Below are positions 26,741-36,655 of a stretch of 64,000 nt of DNA, in pieces. Source of the stretch: Paraburkholderia sp. D15 (GTDB taxonomy: Bacteria > Pseudomonadota > Gammaproteobacteria > Burkholderiales > Burkholderiaceae); NCBI RefSeq assembly GCF_029910215.1, contig NZ_CP110395.1:3162001-3226000 (forward strand), written 5' to 3'. How positions within the stretch are numbered: position 1 is the first letter of the stretch; each line of letters begins with the position of its first letter. The translations under genes were made by a program, and so were the position numbers. Below the pieces are notes generated by a model. The model searched no databases and had not been told where the DNA came from. It saw only the letters and a program-made list of their open reading frames with translations.

Positions 26741-27961
26741 ATGGGCGCTCTCAGTCATATCCGCGTACTGGATCTCACACGCGTGCTCGCCGGCCCGTGG
26801 TGCGCACAGACCCTCGCCGATTTCGGCGCCGACGTGATCAAGGTCGAACGCCCGGAGGTCGGCGACGACACGCGGCACTGGGGGCCACCCTACCTGAAGA
26901 CGCCGGACGGCGCGGACACGCGCGAGGCCGCGTACTACCTGGCGGCGAATCGCAACAAGCGCTCGGTCACCGTCGACATCGCCACGCCCGAGGGCCAGCG
27001 GATCATCCGCGAACTGGCGGCGCAAAGCGACGTGGTGCTGGAGAACTACAAGGTCGGCCAGTTGAAGAAATACGGCCTGGACTACGCGTCGCTCAAGGAG
27101 GTGAAGCCGGATCTCATCTACTGTTCGGTGACCGGCTTCGGGCAGACCGGGCCGTACGCGCAGCGCGCCGGCTACGACTTCATCGTGCAGGGTATCGGCG
27201 GCTTCATGAGCATCACCGGTGAGCGCGACGGCCAGCCCGGCGGCGGTCCGCAGAAAGCCGGCGTGGCGATCGCGGACCTGATGACAGGCATGTACTCGAG
27301 CGTCGCCGTGCTGACGGCGCTCACGCACCGCGACCGTACCGGCGAAGGCCAGTACATCGACATGGCGCTGCTCGACGTGCAGGTGGCCATGCTCGCCAAC
27401 ATGAACTCGAACTTCCTCGCGAGCGGCCGGCCGCCGGTGCGCTGGGGCAACGCGCATCCGAACATCGTGCCGTACCAGACCTTCCAGACGAGCGACGGCT
27501 GGATCATCGTCGCGGTCGGCAACGACGGGCAGTTCCGCAAGTTCGTCGAGGCGGGCGGCCGCCCGGAACTGGCCGACGACGAGCGTTTCGCCACCAATCC
27601 GGCACGCGTGCGTCAGCGCGAAACGCTGGTGCCGATGCTCGCGGAGATGGTGCGGCTGCAGGGCAAGCGCGAATGGATCGCCGCGCTGGAGGCGGCGGGC
27701 GTGCCCTGCGGACCGATCAACGATCTCGGCGAAGTGTTCGAGAACGAGCAGGTGCTGGCGCGTGGGATGCGGGTCGATCTGCCGCATCCGTCGGGCGGCG
27801 AGGTCAAGCTCGTGCCGAATCCGATCAAGATGTCCGCGACACCGCCGCAGGCGGTGAGCGCACCGCCGACGCTGGGCGAGCATACGGACAACGTACTGCG
27901 CGACGTGCTGGGTTACGACGACGCGCGGATCGATGCGTTGAGGAAGCAGTCGGTGATTTGA
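26741..27961 (+). CDS. Family III CoA-transferase (CaiB/BaiF)
   Basis: A 406-residue enzyme that moves CoA between carboxylic acids by a glutamyl/aspartyl-CoA route. DLTRVLAGPWCAQTLADFGADVIKVE and RNKRSVTVD (two short pieces: LAGPWC, NKRSV) are typical, as is the catalytic Asp in VAIADLMTGMYS. The C-terminal TLGEHTDNVL is the conserved exit of the family. The CaiB/BaiF group acts on formyl, succinyl, carnitinyl or other acyl donors, and the substrate cannot be fixed here. It stands alone, divergent from alaS. Confidence 0.9.
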   Translation: MGALSHIRVLDLTRVLAGPWCAQTLADFGADVIKVERPEVGDDTRHWGPPYLKTPDGADTREAAYYLAANRNKRSVTVDIATPEGQRIIRELAAQSDVVLENYKVGQLKKYGLDYASLKEVKPDLIYCSVTGFGQTGPYAQRAGYDFIVQGIGGFMSITGERDGQPGGGPQKAGVAIADLMTGMYSSVAVLTALTHRDRTGEGQYIDMALLDVQVAMLANMNSNFLASGRPPVRWGNAHPNIVPYQTFQTSDGWIIVAVGNDGQFRKFVEAGGRPELADDERFATNPARVRQRETLVPMLAEMVRLQGKREWIAALEAAGVPCGPINDLGEVFENEQVLARGMRVDLPHPSGGEVKLVPNPIKMSATPPQAVSAPPTLGEHTDNVLRDVLGYDDARIDALRKQSVI

Positions 27962-27985
27962 CGGCGGGTGGTCTGGGGGCGGGTT

Positions 27986-28564
27986 TCAGTTGCCAGGCTG
28001 CCGGGCACCGAACGATTCGCCGAATGAATCCAGCCATCGACGGCCCTCGTCCCAATCGCCGAGCCCGCTGTCCGCGTTGATATGGCCGCGCGGGCCGATG
28101 CCGATCCAGCGGCTACCCCACGCAGTCGCACAGTGCTGCGAAAACGGCAGACCGCCGTAGGGATCGTCGCTGCTCGCCACCACCATGCTCGCGAACGGCA
28201 AACGTGCGAGCGGGACCGGCGCGAAGCCGCTTGCGTCCTGCGGGAACTGCTCTCCAGCAGGGTCGGGGACGGCCACCAGCAACGCGCCCGCTACCTTCGC
28301 GAGTTGCGCGGCACTCGCATATTGCGTCGCCCAGAAGGCGACCGTCAGGCAGCCGAGACTGTGCGCCGCGAACGCGACCGGTGCGGCGGCGGCGGTGACG
28401 GCGGCCTCGAGCGTGCGGCACCATGCATCGCGTGAAGGGTGATCCCAGTCCGGCATCTGTACGCGTTTGAACGCCGGGTCGAGTGCCTCCCAGCGGGTTT
28501 GCCAGTGGCCCGCGCCGGAGTTCTGATAGCCGGGCAGGACCAGCAAGGTGTTGGGCTTGGTCAT
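27986..28564 (-). CDS. RBBP9/YdeN-family serine hydrolase
   Basis: A 192-residue alpha/beta hydrolase. GYQNSGAGHWQTRWE at the N-terminus is the RBBP9/YdeN signature. The nucleophile is Ser69 in AAHSLGC; the likely acid is in SSDDPYGG and the His in RGHINADSG. This triad suits a small-substrate esterase. The ATG at 28564 is chosen over an upstream, low-complexity extension. It is convergent with the CoA-transferase, 24 bp away, and lies downstream of ggt on the same strand with a repeat tract between. Confidence 0.85.
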   Translation of the reverse strand: MTKPNTLLVLPGYQNSGAGHWQTRWEALDPAFKRVQMPDWDHPSRDAWCRTLEAAVTAAAAPVAFAAHSLGCLTVAFWATQYASAAQLAKVAGALLVAVPDPAGEQFPQDASGFAPVPLARLPFASMVVASSDDPYGGLPFSQHCATAWGSRWIGIGPRGHINADSGLGDWDEGRRWLDSFGESFGARQPGN

Positions 28565-28697
28565 CGTGTTCGCCGTGTGTGGTCGAGTGTGATTGTTGTT
28601 GATGGTGTTGTTGTCGTTGTCGCGTGAGGCGTCGTCGGCTTCAGTGTCGGCACGGACCGGGCTGCGTCGCGCCGGGTTGCTCTGCGTCGCGGCACTC

Positions 28698-28829
<132 letters not shown>

Positions 28830-28831
28830 CG

Positions 28832-30697
28832 TCACCGTATCACACGCCCCACCCCGACGCCACGCGGATCGGCCGCCGGTTCAGGCGTAGTGCCCTCCAC
28901 GCGAATCAACTGCACGTCGCCGGTGAAGCTCTGCTCGTCGAGCGTGTACCCCTTCGCTCGCAGCTGTTCCGCCAGCTCACCCGCAATCGGTCGATACGGC
29001 TCGAAGTAGATCGTCTTTTGCGGCAACAACTGATGATGGAAGCGCATCGCGGCGAGCGCATCCGTCGGGCTCATGCCGAAGTCGTACAGATCGGTCATCA
29101 CCTGGAATAGCGTGGTCATGATTCGCGATCCGCCTGGCGTACCGATCGCGAGCGCGACCTTGCCGTCCTTCAGCAGCAAGGTCGGCGTCATCGACGAAAG
29201 CGGCCGCCGGCCCGGCGCGATCGTATTGACGTCATCACCGCCACCCGTACCGGACGCAGCCACGCCAGCAGAACCCGAACCCGCCGCGGCCCCGCCCGCA
29301 GGCTTCGTCACGAAATCGTCCATCGCATCGTTGAGCAGGAAACCGCCGCCGTCCACCACCACGCCCGAGCCAAAATCGCCGTTCAACGTGTACGTGTTCG
29401 ACACCGCGTTACCCCACTTGTCGACCACCGAGAAATGCGTGGTCTGCGCCTTCTCCGCCGACCCGGCCGCATCCGCGAGACCGGGCTTCACCGGCGCGGC
29501 GCCCGGCACTTCGTCGGGTTTGATTTCGTCGGCGCGCTGCGCGAGATAGGCGTCGTCGAGCAGCTTGCCCACCGGCACCGTCGACGAATCCGGATCGCTC
29601 AGGTACTGCTGCCGGTCGGCGAATACGCGGTCCTCGATCTGCGCGATCAGATGGATGTACGGCACGGAGTTCAGTTCGAGGCCATCGAACGCCTGCTTCA
29701 GATCGGCCTTCATCTTCAGCATCTGGATCAGGCCGACGCCGCCCGAACTCGGCGGCGGCGCGGTGACGACCTGATAACCGTTCCAGTCGGCGGTGAGGGG
29801 TTGACGCCACACGGCCTTGTACTGCGTCAGATCCTGCTTCGTGACGAGACCGTGGCCGTACATCTGCTGCACGATCAGGTCCGCGGTGCGCCCTTCGTAG
29901 AACTCGCGGCCGCCGTCGCCGGCAATGCGCGACAACGTCTGCGCGAGTTCCGGCTGGCGATACGTGACGCCCGCCTTGAGGTTCGAGAAGTAGGCGTCGA
30001 AGTTGGTCTTGCCGGCGAAGTTCTTCGCCGCCGCGTCGCGGCGCTGCTGCAGCCACGGCTCGACCGGGAAACCGTCGGTGGCATAGCGGATCGCGGGCGC
30101 CAGCACCTGCTTCCACTTCAGTTTGCCGAAACGCTGCTGCGCCTCCCACATGCCTTCGACGGTACCCGGCACGCCGACCGCGCGATGCCCGACCGCGCTC
30201 AAGCCCGGCAGCAGGTTGCCCTTGTCGTCGAGGTACATGTCGCGGGTCGCCTGTTGCGGCGCGCGCTCGCGGTAGTCGAGAAAGTAGGGCTTGCCGTCCA
30301 TCAGCACGGTCATGAACCCGCCGCCGCCGATGTTGCCCGCGTCCGGCCGCGTCACGGCCAGCGTGAACGCCATGGCCACGGCCGCGTCGATCGCGTTGCC
30401 GCCGGCCGCGAAAATCTGCTGCGCGGCGTCCGCGCTGTAGCGGTCCGGCGCCGCCACCGCCGACGCGTCGAGCACCGGCTTGGGCGCGGTCTTCGCGAGC
30501 GCGGCGACCGGCGCGAGACTCATCGCCAGCAACGCGAATCCGGCGGACGCCGCCGCGAACCGGGGTAACCGGCGCGCCAGACCGCGCAGCCAGGCGCGAG
30601 ACTCGGTGGCGGACCCACCGCGGTCAGGAAAGTCAGCGGCCAGACAGGAACCAGAAACGAAACGCGCGCGACGCGCGCCTTGGGTCGAAACAGACAT
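28832..30697 (-). CDS. ggt: Gamma-glutamyltranspeptidase
   Basis: A 621-residue periplasmic enzyme cleaving gamma-glutamyl bonds such as those of glutathione. The ATG at 30697 has GGAG 9 bp upstream. A signal segment (about 45-68, ending AALA) is followed by the family start in AAPDRYSADAAQQIF. The proform is cut before Thr419 in AQTTHFSVVD, which becomes the nucleophile. The substrate Ser-Ser pair is in PLSSMTPT (501-502), and GTPGGSRI is present near the end. A Gly/Ala-rich insert (467-489) lies before NTIAPGRR, longer than in E. coli. Upstream DNA is purine-rich with imperfect repeats. Confidence 0.93.
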   Translation of the reverse strand: MSVSTQGARRARFVSGSCLAADFPDRGGSATESRAWLRGLARRLPRFAAASAGFALLAMSLAPVAALAKTAPKPVLDASAVAAPDRYSADAAQQIFAAGGNAIDAAVAMAFTLAVTRPDAGNIGGGGFMTVLMDGKPYFLDYRERAPQQATRDMYLDDKGNLLPGLSAVGHRAVGVPGTVEGMWEAQQRFGKLKWKQVLAPAIRYATDGFPVEPWLQQRRDAAAKNFAGKTNFDAYFSNLKAGVTYRQPELAQTLSRIAGDGGREFYEGRTADLIVQQMYGHGLVTKQDLTQYKAVWRQPLTADWNGYQVVTAPPPSSGGVGLIQMLKMKADLKQAFDGLELNSVPYIHLIAQIEDRVFADRQQYLSDPDSSTVPVGKLLDDAYLAQRADEIKPDEVPGAAPVKPGLADAAGSAEKAQTTHFSVVDKWGNAVSNTYTLNGDFGSGVVVDGGGFLLNDAMDDFVTKPAGGAAAGSGSAGVAASGTGGGDDVNTIAPGRRPLSSMTPTLLLKDGKVALAIGTPGGSRIMTTLFQVMTDLYDFGMSPTDALAAMRFHHQLLPQKTIYFEPYRPIAGELAEQLRAKGYTLDEQSFTGDVQLIRVEGTTPEPAADPRGVGVGRVIR

Positions 30698-31103
30698 CCG
30701 AGATACTCCGGGGAATGAGGGGCACGACGCAGCGGCGCGAATGCGTGAATCGAAGATTCGAGGACTCGAAGACTCGAAGATTCCAAGACTCACGAGACAC
30801 AGGACACGCAGGACACGCGAGAAACGCAAGGAACGCGAGGGCCGCAAGGGACACGAAAAACGCGAAAGCTGCGAGGGGCCGCACGCATGCTAAGTCGCTG
30901 ACCTGGCGGCCAACAAACCGTTTTACCTCCTGTTACAGCACCTTAAACGCAGCTTGCGGCCCGTCCAGCCGACGGGGAAAACCCGCCGAAACCGCTCGAA
31001 CGTTGGCTGCGCGCCGCATTCGCCTGCCGCGAAGGGACGCGTCAGGTAGAATTGCCGGATCAGTGAGCGCATCACGCGCCCCGACCGACTTTCACCTTCT
31101 CGC

Positions 31104-32813
31104 ATGAATACCGAACGCAACGACGCGCCAGCGGCATCCAATTTCATCCGCAACATCATCGACGACGACAACCGCAGCGGCAAATGGGGCCAGCGCGTCG
31201 AAACGCGCTTTCCGCCGGAGCCGAACGGCTATCTGCACATCGGCCACGCCAAGAGCATCTGCCTGAATTTCGGCGTGGCGCGCAGCTACGGCGGCGTGTG
31301 CCATCTGCGTTTCGACGACACGAACCCGGAAAAGGAAAGCGTCGAATACGTCGATTCGATCATCGACGCCGTGCGTTGGCTCGGCTTCGAATGGGAGAAG
31401 GACGGCAAGGAACAGCTCTACTACGCGAGCGACTACTACGACAAGCTGTACGAGTTCGCGGAACTGCTGATCGAACGCAACAAGGCCTACGTGGACAGCC
31501 AGTCGGCCGAGGAAATGCGCGCCAACCGCGGTTCGGCCACCGAGGTCGGCACGCCGTCGCGCTTCCGCGACCGCTCGGTGCAGGAAAACCTCGACCTGTT
31601 CCGCCGCATGAAGGCCGGCGAGTTCAAGGAAGGCGAGCACGTGCTGCGCGCGAAGATCGACATGTCGTCGCCGAACTTCAACATGCGCGACCCGGTCATT
31701 TACCGCATCCGCTTCGCGCATCACTACCGCACCGGCGACAAATGGTGCGTGTACCCGATGTACGACTACACGCACTGCATCTCGGACGCGCTGGAAAACA
31801 TCACGCATTCGCTGTGCACGCTGGAGTTCGAAGACCATCGTCCGCTGTACGACTGGATCCTGAACGAACTCGCGGAGGCCGGCATTTTCACGCGCCCGCT
31901 GCCGCAACAGATCGAGTTTTCGCGTCTGAACCTGACCTATGCGATCACCAGCAAGCGCAAGCTGCTGCAACTCGTGACCGAAGGCCACGTGGACGGCTGG
32001 GACGATCCGCGCATGCCGACCATCGTCGGCGTACGCCGCCGCGGCTTCACGCCGGAATCGATCCAGCTGTTCTGCGAGCGCATCGGCGTGACCAAGGTCG
32101 ATTCGTGGATCGACATGAGCGTGTTCGAAGGCGCGCTGCGCGACGATCTGGACGCGAAGGCGCCGCGCACGGTCGCCGTGCTGGACCCGGTCAAGCTGAT
32201 CATCGACAACTTCCCGGAAGGCGTCAGCGAGCCGTGCAGCGCGCCGGTCCATCCACATCATCCGGAACAGGGCGTGCGCGAGTTTCCGATTTCGCGCGAA
32301 CTGTGGATCGAGCGCGAGGACTATAACGAAACGCCGCCGAAGGGCTATTTCCGCCTGTTCCCGGGCAACAAGGTGCGGCTGCGCTACGGCTACGTGATCG
32401 AATGCGTGGGCGCGGACAAGGACGAGAACGGCAACGTGGTCGCGGTGCATTGCAACTACTTCCCGGACAGCAAGTCGGGCACCGAAGGCGCGAACAACTA
32501 CAAGGTCAAGGGCAACATCCACTGGGTCAGCGCGGCCACCGCCTGCCCCGCCGAAGTGCGCATCTACGACCGCCTGTTCAAGGAACCGCAACCGGACGCC
32601 GGCGGCCGCGAATTCCTCGACGCGCTGAATCCGGACTCGAAGCGCGTGGTCAACGCGTACCTCGAACCGGGCGCGCGCGAAGCGCTGCCGGAACAGCGCT
32701 ATCAGTTCGAGCGTCATGGCTATTTCGTCGCCGACCGCGTCGATTCGACCCCCGGCAAGCCGGTGTTCAACCGGATCGTCAGCCTGCGCGACAGTTGGGG
32801 CAAGCCGGCGTAA
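31104..32813 (+). CDS. glnS: Glutamine--tRNA ligase
   Basis: A 569-residue class I synthetase charging tRNA-Gln. The HIGH motif is in PNGYLHIGHAKSI and the KMSKS counterpart in AITSKRKLLQL. RFDDTNPEKE, RDPVIYRIRFAHH and SHSLCTLEFEDHRP-type words (EFEDHRPLYDW) are all present, followed by the two anticodon-binding beta barrels. Length is normal. It stands alone with a terminator-like hairpin 55 bp after it. Confidence 0.97.
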   Translation: MNTERNDAPAASNFIRNIIDDDNRSGKWGQRVETRFPPEPNGYLHIGHAKSICLNFGVARSYGGVCHLRFDDTNPEKESVEYVDSIIDAVRWLGFEWEKDGKEQLYYASDYYDKLYEFAELLIERNKAYVDSQSAEEMRANRGSATEVGTPSRFRDRSVQENLDLFRRMKAGEFKEGEHVLRAKIDMSSPNFNMRDPVIYRIRFAHHYRTGDKWCVYPMYDYTHCISDALENITHSLCTLEFEDHRPLYDWILNELAEAGIFTRPLPQQIEFSRLNLTYAITSKRKLLQLVTEGHVDGWDDPRMPTIVGVRRRGFTPESIQLFCERIGVTKVDSWIDMSVFEGALRDDLDAKAPRTVAVLDPVKLIIDNFPEGVSEPCSAPVHPHHPEQGVREFPISRELWIEREDYNETPPKGYFRLFPGNKVRLRYGYVIECVGADKDENGNVVAVHCNYFPDSKSGTEGANNYKVKGNIHWVSAATACPAEVRIYDRLFKEPQPDAGGREFLDALNPDSKRVVNAYLEPGAREALPEQRYQFERHGYFVADRVDSTPGKPVFNRIVSLRDSWGKPA

Positions 32814-32867
32814 GCTTGGGCGACCGTTGGTCGCGGCGCATCCGAATGTGCGCAACTGACGTAAAAG

Positions 32868-32905
32868 ACGGCGTGCATCCCGATCGCGGGGTGCACGCCG
32901 TTTCG
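32868..32905 (+). terminator. Terminator after glnS
   Basis: Stem ACGGCGTGCA-CCC / GGGGTGCACGCCGT with a short loop, followed by TTTCGTT. The T-run is short, but the stem is strong. Confidence 0.7.
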
Positions 32906-32973
32906 TTGCATCATGTTCCATCGACAGTGACGGCGCGCCCGCCCGGCTGCGTCAGTCCCGGAGGTCCGGTCCG

Positions 32974-33891
32974 ATGAAAGTTACCGCCCGCCGCGGGGCG
33001 CGAGCCGCCCTGCTCACGCTGTTCGCGCTCGGTGCCACGTGCCTTGCCTGCGCCGCGCACGCGGACGAACTCACCGGCACGCTGAAAAAAATCCACGACG
33101 ACGGCGTGGTCGTGCTCGGCGTGCGCGAAGCGTCGATTCCTTTCTCGTACTTCGACGGCAAGGGCACCGCCGGTTATTCGCAAGACATCGCGCTGCAGAT
33201 CGTCGACGAAATCAGGAAGACGCTCGGCATGCCGCAACTCAAGGTGCACGAGATCACCGTCACCTCGTCGAACCGCACCTCGATGCTGCTGAACAACCAG
33301 ATCGATCTGGAGTGCGGGTCGACCACGCATACGGCGGAACGCGAGAACGTCGCCGCTTTCTCGAACAGTTTTTTCCAGTATGCGGTGCGGATGATCGCGC
33401 GCAAAAGCAGCGGGATCACGGACTTCCCGGACCTCGCGGGCAAGGCGGTCGTGACGACCGCGGGCACGTCCGACGAGCGGCTGTTGCGTCGTCTGAACAC
33501 CGAAGGACATCTGAAGATGCGCATCACCAGCGCGCGCGATCATGCGGACGCGTTCGCCGCGCTCAAGGAAGACCGCGCGGTCGCCTTCGTGATGGACGAG
33601 CCGATCGTGTACGGCTTCAAGGCGACCGATCCGCGTCCGGACGACTTCGTCGTGACCGGCACGCCGCTCGGCTACGAGGTGTATGCGTGCATGTTCCGCA
33701 AGGGTGACGAGCCGTTCCGCAATCTCGTGAACGGCGTGATCGCGCGCAGCCAGACCTCGGGCGACGCGGAACGCCTGTATCGGCAATGGTTCACGCAGCC
33801 CATTCCGCCGCGCGGCATCAATCTGAATTTTCCGTTGTCGGAACAGAATCGCGCGCTGTTTGCGCATCCGAACGATCGCGCGCTGGACTAG
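32974..33891 (+). CDS. GltI-like glutamate/aspartate periplasmic binding protein
   Basis: A 305-residue solute-binding protein. The signal peptide ends after AAHA (residue 30). The binding-fold segments VVVLGVREASIPFSY, GYSQDIALQIV, VTSSNRTSMLLNNQIDLECGST and TAGTSDERLLRR match the GltI/AatJ family for acidic amino acids. The gene has no permease or ATPase neighbours, so it must use an ABC system encoded elsewhere or serve as a sensor partner. The start ATG follows GGAGG within 10 bp. Confidence 0.85.
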   Translation: MKVTARRGARAALLTLFALGATCLACAAHADELTGTLKKIHDDGVVVLGVREASIPFSYFDGKGTAGYSQDIALQIVDEIRKTLGMPQLKVHEITVTSSNRTSMLLNNQIDLECGSTTHTAERENVAAFSNSFFQYAVRMIARKSSGITDFPDLAGKAVVTTAGTSDERLLRRLNTEGHLKMRITSARDHADAFAALKEDRAVAFVMDEPIVYGFKATDPRPDDFVVTGTPLGYEVYACMFRKGDEPFRNLVNGVIARSQTSGDAERLYRQWFTQPIPPRGINLNFPLSEQNRALFAHPNDRALD

Positions 33892-33912
33892 CCGCGGCCG
33901 AACCCGAACCCG

Positions 33913-34368
33913 CTACGCCGCCAGCGACCGATGCAGTTCCGTCAGCGATAAGGTCGTCTGAAAAAGCCGCGACAGGCTCCGGCTCGCGTAACGATCGACC
34001 TCGTGCGGCGCGGCCCAGCGATACGCATCCATCTCGGGAATCATCGTGCCGTCGGAGCGGCGCGGAAACAGTGACGTGCAGATGCATGCGCTCAGATCGA
34101 GTTCGGACGCGACGGCCCGCGCGGCAAACAGATGCAGATCCTTATCGCGCCGGTAGACGAACAATCCCAGATCTTTCAGCCGGGCCGCATCGATCTCGAT
34201 GCCGGTTTCCTCGACCATTTCGCGCAGCGCGGTGACGTGCGGCGCCTCGCCCTCCTCGCCGTGTCCTTTCGGAATGTCCCAGTGCGAGGTTTCGGTGGCA
34301 TGCGCGAGCAAGACACGGCCGCCGGGATCGAGCAGCACGATCCCGCACGAGACGACCCGCGCGCTCAC
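33913..34368 (-). CDS. Nudix hydrolase (bis-phosphate/RppH-like)
   Basis: A 151-residue Nudix protein with the box GHGEEGEAPHVTALREMVEETGI, fully conserved. HWDIPKGHGEEGE is typical of diadenosine polyphosphate or 5'-RNA pyrophosphohydrolase-like members. I chose GTG 34368 with GGGACGG upstream; a TTG at 34389 in the same frame is the alternative, adding seven residues. Convergent with the binding protein gene by 21 bp. Substrate unknown. Confidence 0.82.
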   Translation of the reverse strand: MSARVVSCGIVLLDPGGRVLLAHATETSHWDIPKGHGEEGEAPHVTALREMVEETGIEIDAARLKDLGLFVYRRDKDLHLFAARAVASELDLSACICTSLFPRRSDGTMIPEMDAYRWAAPHEVDRYASRSLSRLFQTTLSLTELHRSLAA

Positions 34369-34450
34369 GGCCGTCCCGCGTTGCGCCAAGCCATGGCACC
34401 GGAGCGCGCCGGCGTCGAAGCGGCACGCAGCGTCACGACGCCCAGCATGC

Positions 34451-34843
34451 TCAGTGCTTCTTCTGCAATTGCCACTTGCCGCTGCTGCCCTGCTTGCAGA
34501 ATTGCGGACGCAGGTTCATGGACTGCCCTTTCGCATTCAGCACGACACCGACGTCGCGGCAGGTGCGCTCGCCATCCTTGGCCGTACCCGCGACGGTGAT
34601 CGTCGCGTCGATCTTCACGCTATTGCCGGTGCCTTCGTTGACCCAGTTCGCGGCTTCGCCGTCCTGCTTGTCGTTCAGCGCGTCGAACACGGCCCTCTTG
34701 ATCGAGTCGACGTCGCGCGGCTTCATGTAGCTGATCGGCGTGTCGTTCAGAAAGCCGAGGTTCGCCGCCTGCGCGCCGAGCGCGCCGCCAAGCAGCAAAC
34801 CGCCGACGGTCAGATGAAACAGGGCACGGGTTCGCATCGACAT
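34451..34843 (-). CDS. RT0821/Lpp0805-like small surface protein
   Basis: A 130-residue exported protein with GAGGAGA 7 bp before its ATG and a signal peptide cut after AQA (residue 26). Two Cys, in RTCRDVG and QFCKQG, probably pair. The layout (W-x-N...G, then a T-C-R, then C near the end with W) recalls the surface-antigen family RT0821/Lpp0805, related to 17-kDa antigens. Function unknown. Confidence 0.6.
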   Translation of the reverse strand: MSMRTRALFHLTVGGLLLGGALGAQAANLGFLNDTPISYMKPRDVDSIKRAVFDALNDKQDGEAANWVNEGTGNSVKIDATITVAGTAKDGERTCRDVGVVLNAKGQSMNLRPQFCKQGSSGKWQLQKKH

Positions 34844-35009
34844 GAAGGGTTCTCCTCGAAAGTGTTGCAGACGGCCGACGCGCGCAGGCATTTGCGCACG
34901 TGATCTGGACCCCAAAAGCATAGCATGGAGCCTTTCGTTAATTTTAAGACGCGTCTCATACCCGTTCGATGACGGTATTTCTAAGATTGCTCTGTTGCGC
35001 CGCAGCGCC

Positions 35010-35032
35010 AATCCGACGTCGAATCCGACGTC
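35010..35032. repeat. Direct repeat in divergent promoter region
   Basis: AATCCGACGTC occurs twice, 12 bp apart start to start, each holding the palindrome GACGTC, 29-51 bp before the small membrane protein gene. It may be a regulator site. Confidence 0.4.
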
Positions 35033-35060
35033 AAATACGCGTCAAAAATAAACCGTCTCC

Positions 35061-35300
35061 ATGAACACCGCCCACTCCCTCGAAACCTTCGCCGTCGCAC
35101 TGGCGCTGTTGTGCGTCGCACTCGTACCGATCGCGATTCGCCGCGATCCCGGCCTCGCGCGCCGCATCGTGCGCATGGAAGCCGTGCCGAAAGCGCGCTG
35201 GCCGAATCTCCTCACGCGTTTCGGGCTGGCCTGTCTGCTGACGTCGTTCGCGCTGCTGCTGATCGGCTGCTACTACATCCTCGAAGGCGCGGGTTTCTGA
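35061..35300 (+). CDS. Small two-helix membrane protein, unrecognised
   Basis: A 79-residue protein with two hydrophobic helices (about residues 8-25 and 55-75) around a basic loop (RRDPGLARRIVRMEAVPKAR). No clear ribosome-binding site precedes it. Its 3' end overlaps the convergent peroxidase gene by 28 bp. I do not recognise the family, and it may be a small inner-membrane protein of unknown role. Confidence 0.5.
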   Translation: MNTAHSLETFAVALALLCVALVPIAIRRDPGLARRIVRMEAVPKARWPNLLTRFGLACLLTSFALLLIGCYYILEGAGF

Positions 35301-36655
35301 GCGTCGTACCCATCGGTCAGCGTCTTCAGAAACGCGACCACATCCCTGATTTCCGCCTCGTCCAATGAAGGTTTGTCGCCCGGCTTGCGATCGAACGGCG
35401 GATCGGTATTCAGATTGACCCAATAGCGCTGCGGCAGGTCGTCGAACTTCCGCACCTTGCCGTTCGATACCGGATAGAACTTCTCCGGATTCGTATCGCG
35501 CTGCGCGTAGAAACGCAGCACCTGCTCCAGCGAATGATAGATGCCGTTGTGGAAGAAGCTCTTCTTCAACGCGACGTTGCGCAGCGTCGGCGTGCGGAAA
35601 AGCCCGCAAAACTCCGCGCGCCCGCCGAGGTCGGTGCGCTCCGGACCGCACGCGCCGAGGTCGTGGAATTGCGGGTCGCGATTTACCGCCAGCGCGCGGT
35701 TGCGCGGCACGCCGATCGCGATCAAACCGAAATCGCTGAACTGCGGCGGCGCGCCGTCCTTCGTGCGCTGGCTGATATGGCAGCTCGCGCAATTGCCCTT
35801 CTGTTCGTCGTTGAAGAGTTGCAGGCCGTGCAGTTCGGCTTTCGTCAGTTGCGCGTTGCCGGCCAGAAACGCGTCGTACTTGCTGGTGTACGGATAGAAC
35901 AGTTCGGGCGTCTGCTCGAAGGTTTCGAGCGCTTGCAGCACCGCGTTGAAGGTGGCGTCGTCGTTGTCGAAGATGCGCGCGCCGAATGCCTCGCGGAATG
36001 CATCCGCGTACGGCGACGCTTTCACCGCGGCTGTGACCTTGGCCGGCGTGCTACCCATTTCGAACGACGACAACAGCGGAATGCGCGCCTGGTCGCGGCC
36101 ACGGTCGACGCGGCCATCCCACGTCAACCCGCCGGTCGGACCCGCGTCGACGCTTTCGTCGCCTTCGTCGTCGGACTCGTGATAGTGCTCGGCGAAGGCC
36201 GGTACCGATTGCAGATACTTCAGCGTGGGCGCGGCGCGCATGCCGGTGCGATGCATGTCGTTGCCGCCCAGTTGCACCGACAGCGCATTCGGCGGCGAGA
36301 AACCGTGGCCGGGGCTATGGCACGACGCGCACGCGAGCCGGCCCGAGCCGGACAGCGACGCATCGAAGAACAGTTGCTTGCCGAGCGCGCTCATCTGCTG
36401 GACGGATTTGAACACCTCGGCCCGGGTCTGGCCGGCGTCGTGCACAGCGGGCTGCGCACCGGACTGCGCGCTGGCGGCAAGGGCGGCTGAAGCGGAAGCC
36501 GAAGCGGAAGCGGAAACCGCCGCGCTCGCGGCGCCCACCGAAGCCGCCGCGCTCGCCGGCGCTCCGCCGCCCGCCGCGGACGTCCTCGAATCGCACGCCG
36601 CCAGCCCCAGCGTGAGGCCCGCGAGCGCGAGCATCGTCGTCAATGTTCGAGCCAT
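35273..36655 (-). CDS. Di-haem cytochrome c peroxidase-like lipoprotein
   Basis: A 460-residue member of the CcpA/MauG family. A lipoprotein signal ends LGLAAC (Cys21). The two haem c sites are CASCH at 109-113 and 289-293, giving the di-haem layout that reduces H2O2 or oxidises protein substrates in the periplasm. GGLTWDGRVDRG and FFHNGIYHSLEQVLRFY fit the peroxidase fold. An Ala/Ser-rich low-complexity linker (about 26-66) follows the lipid anchor. The start is uncertain: ATG 36655 has GGGG 8 bp upstream; 36685 and 36730 also occur in frame. Confidence 0.85.
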   Translation of the reverse strand: MARTLTTMLALAGLTLGLAACDSRTSAAGGGAPASAAASVGAASAAVSASASASASAALAASAQSGAQPAVHDAGQTRAEVFKSVQQMSALGKQLFFDASLSGSGRLACASCHSPGHGFSPPNALSVQLGGNDMHRTGMRAAPTLKYLQSVPAFAEHYHESDDEGDESVDAGPTGGLTWDGRVDRGRDQARIPLLSSFEMGSTPAKVTAAVKASPYADAFREAFGARIFDNDDATFNAVLQALETFEQTPELFYPYTSKYDAFLAGNAQLTKAELHGLQLFNDEQKGNCASCHISQRTKDGAPPQFSDFGLIAIGVPRNRALAVNRDPQFHDLGACGPERTDLGGRAEFCGLFRTPTLRNVALKKSFFHNGIYHSLEQVLRFYAQRDTNPEKFYPVSNGKVRKFDDLPQRYWVNLNTDPPFDRKPGDKPSLDEAEIRDVVAFLKTLTDGYDAQKPAPSRM

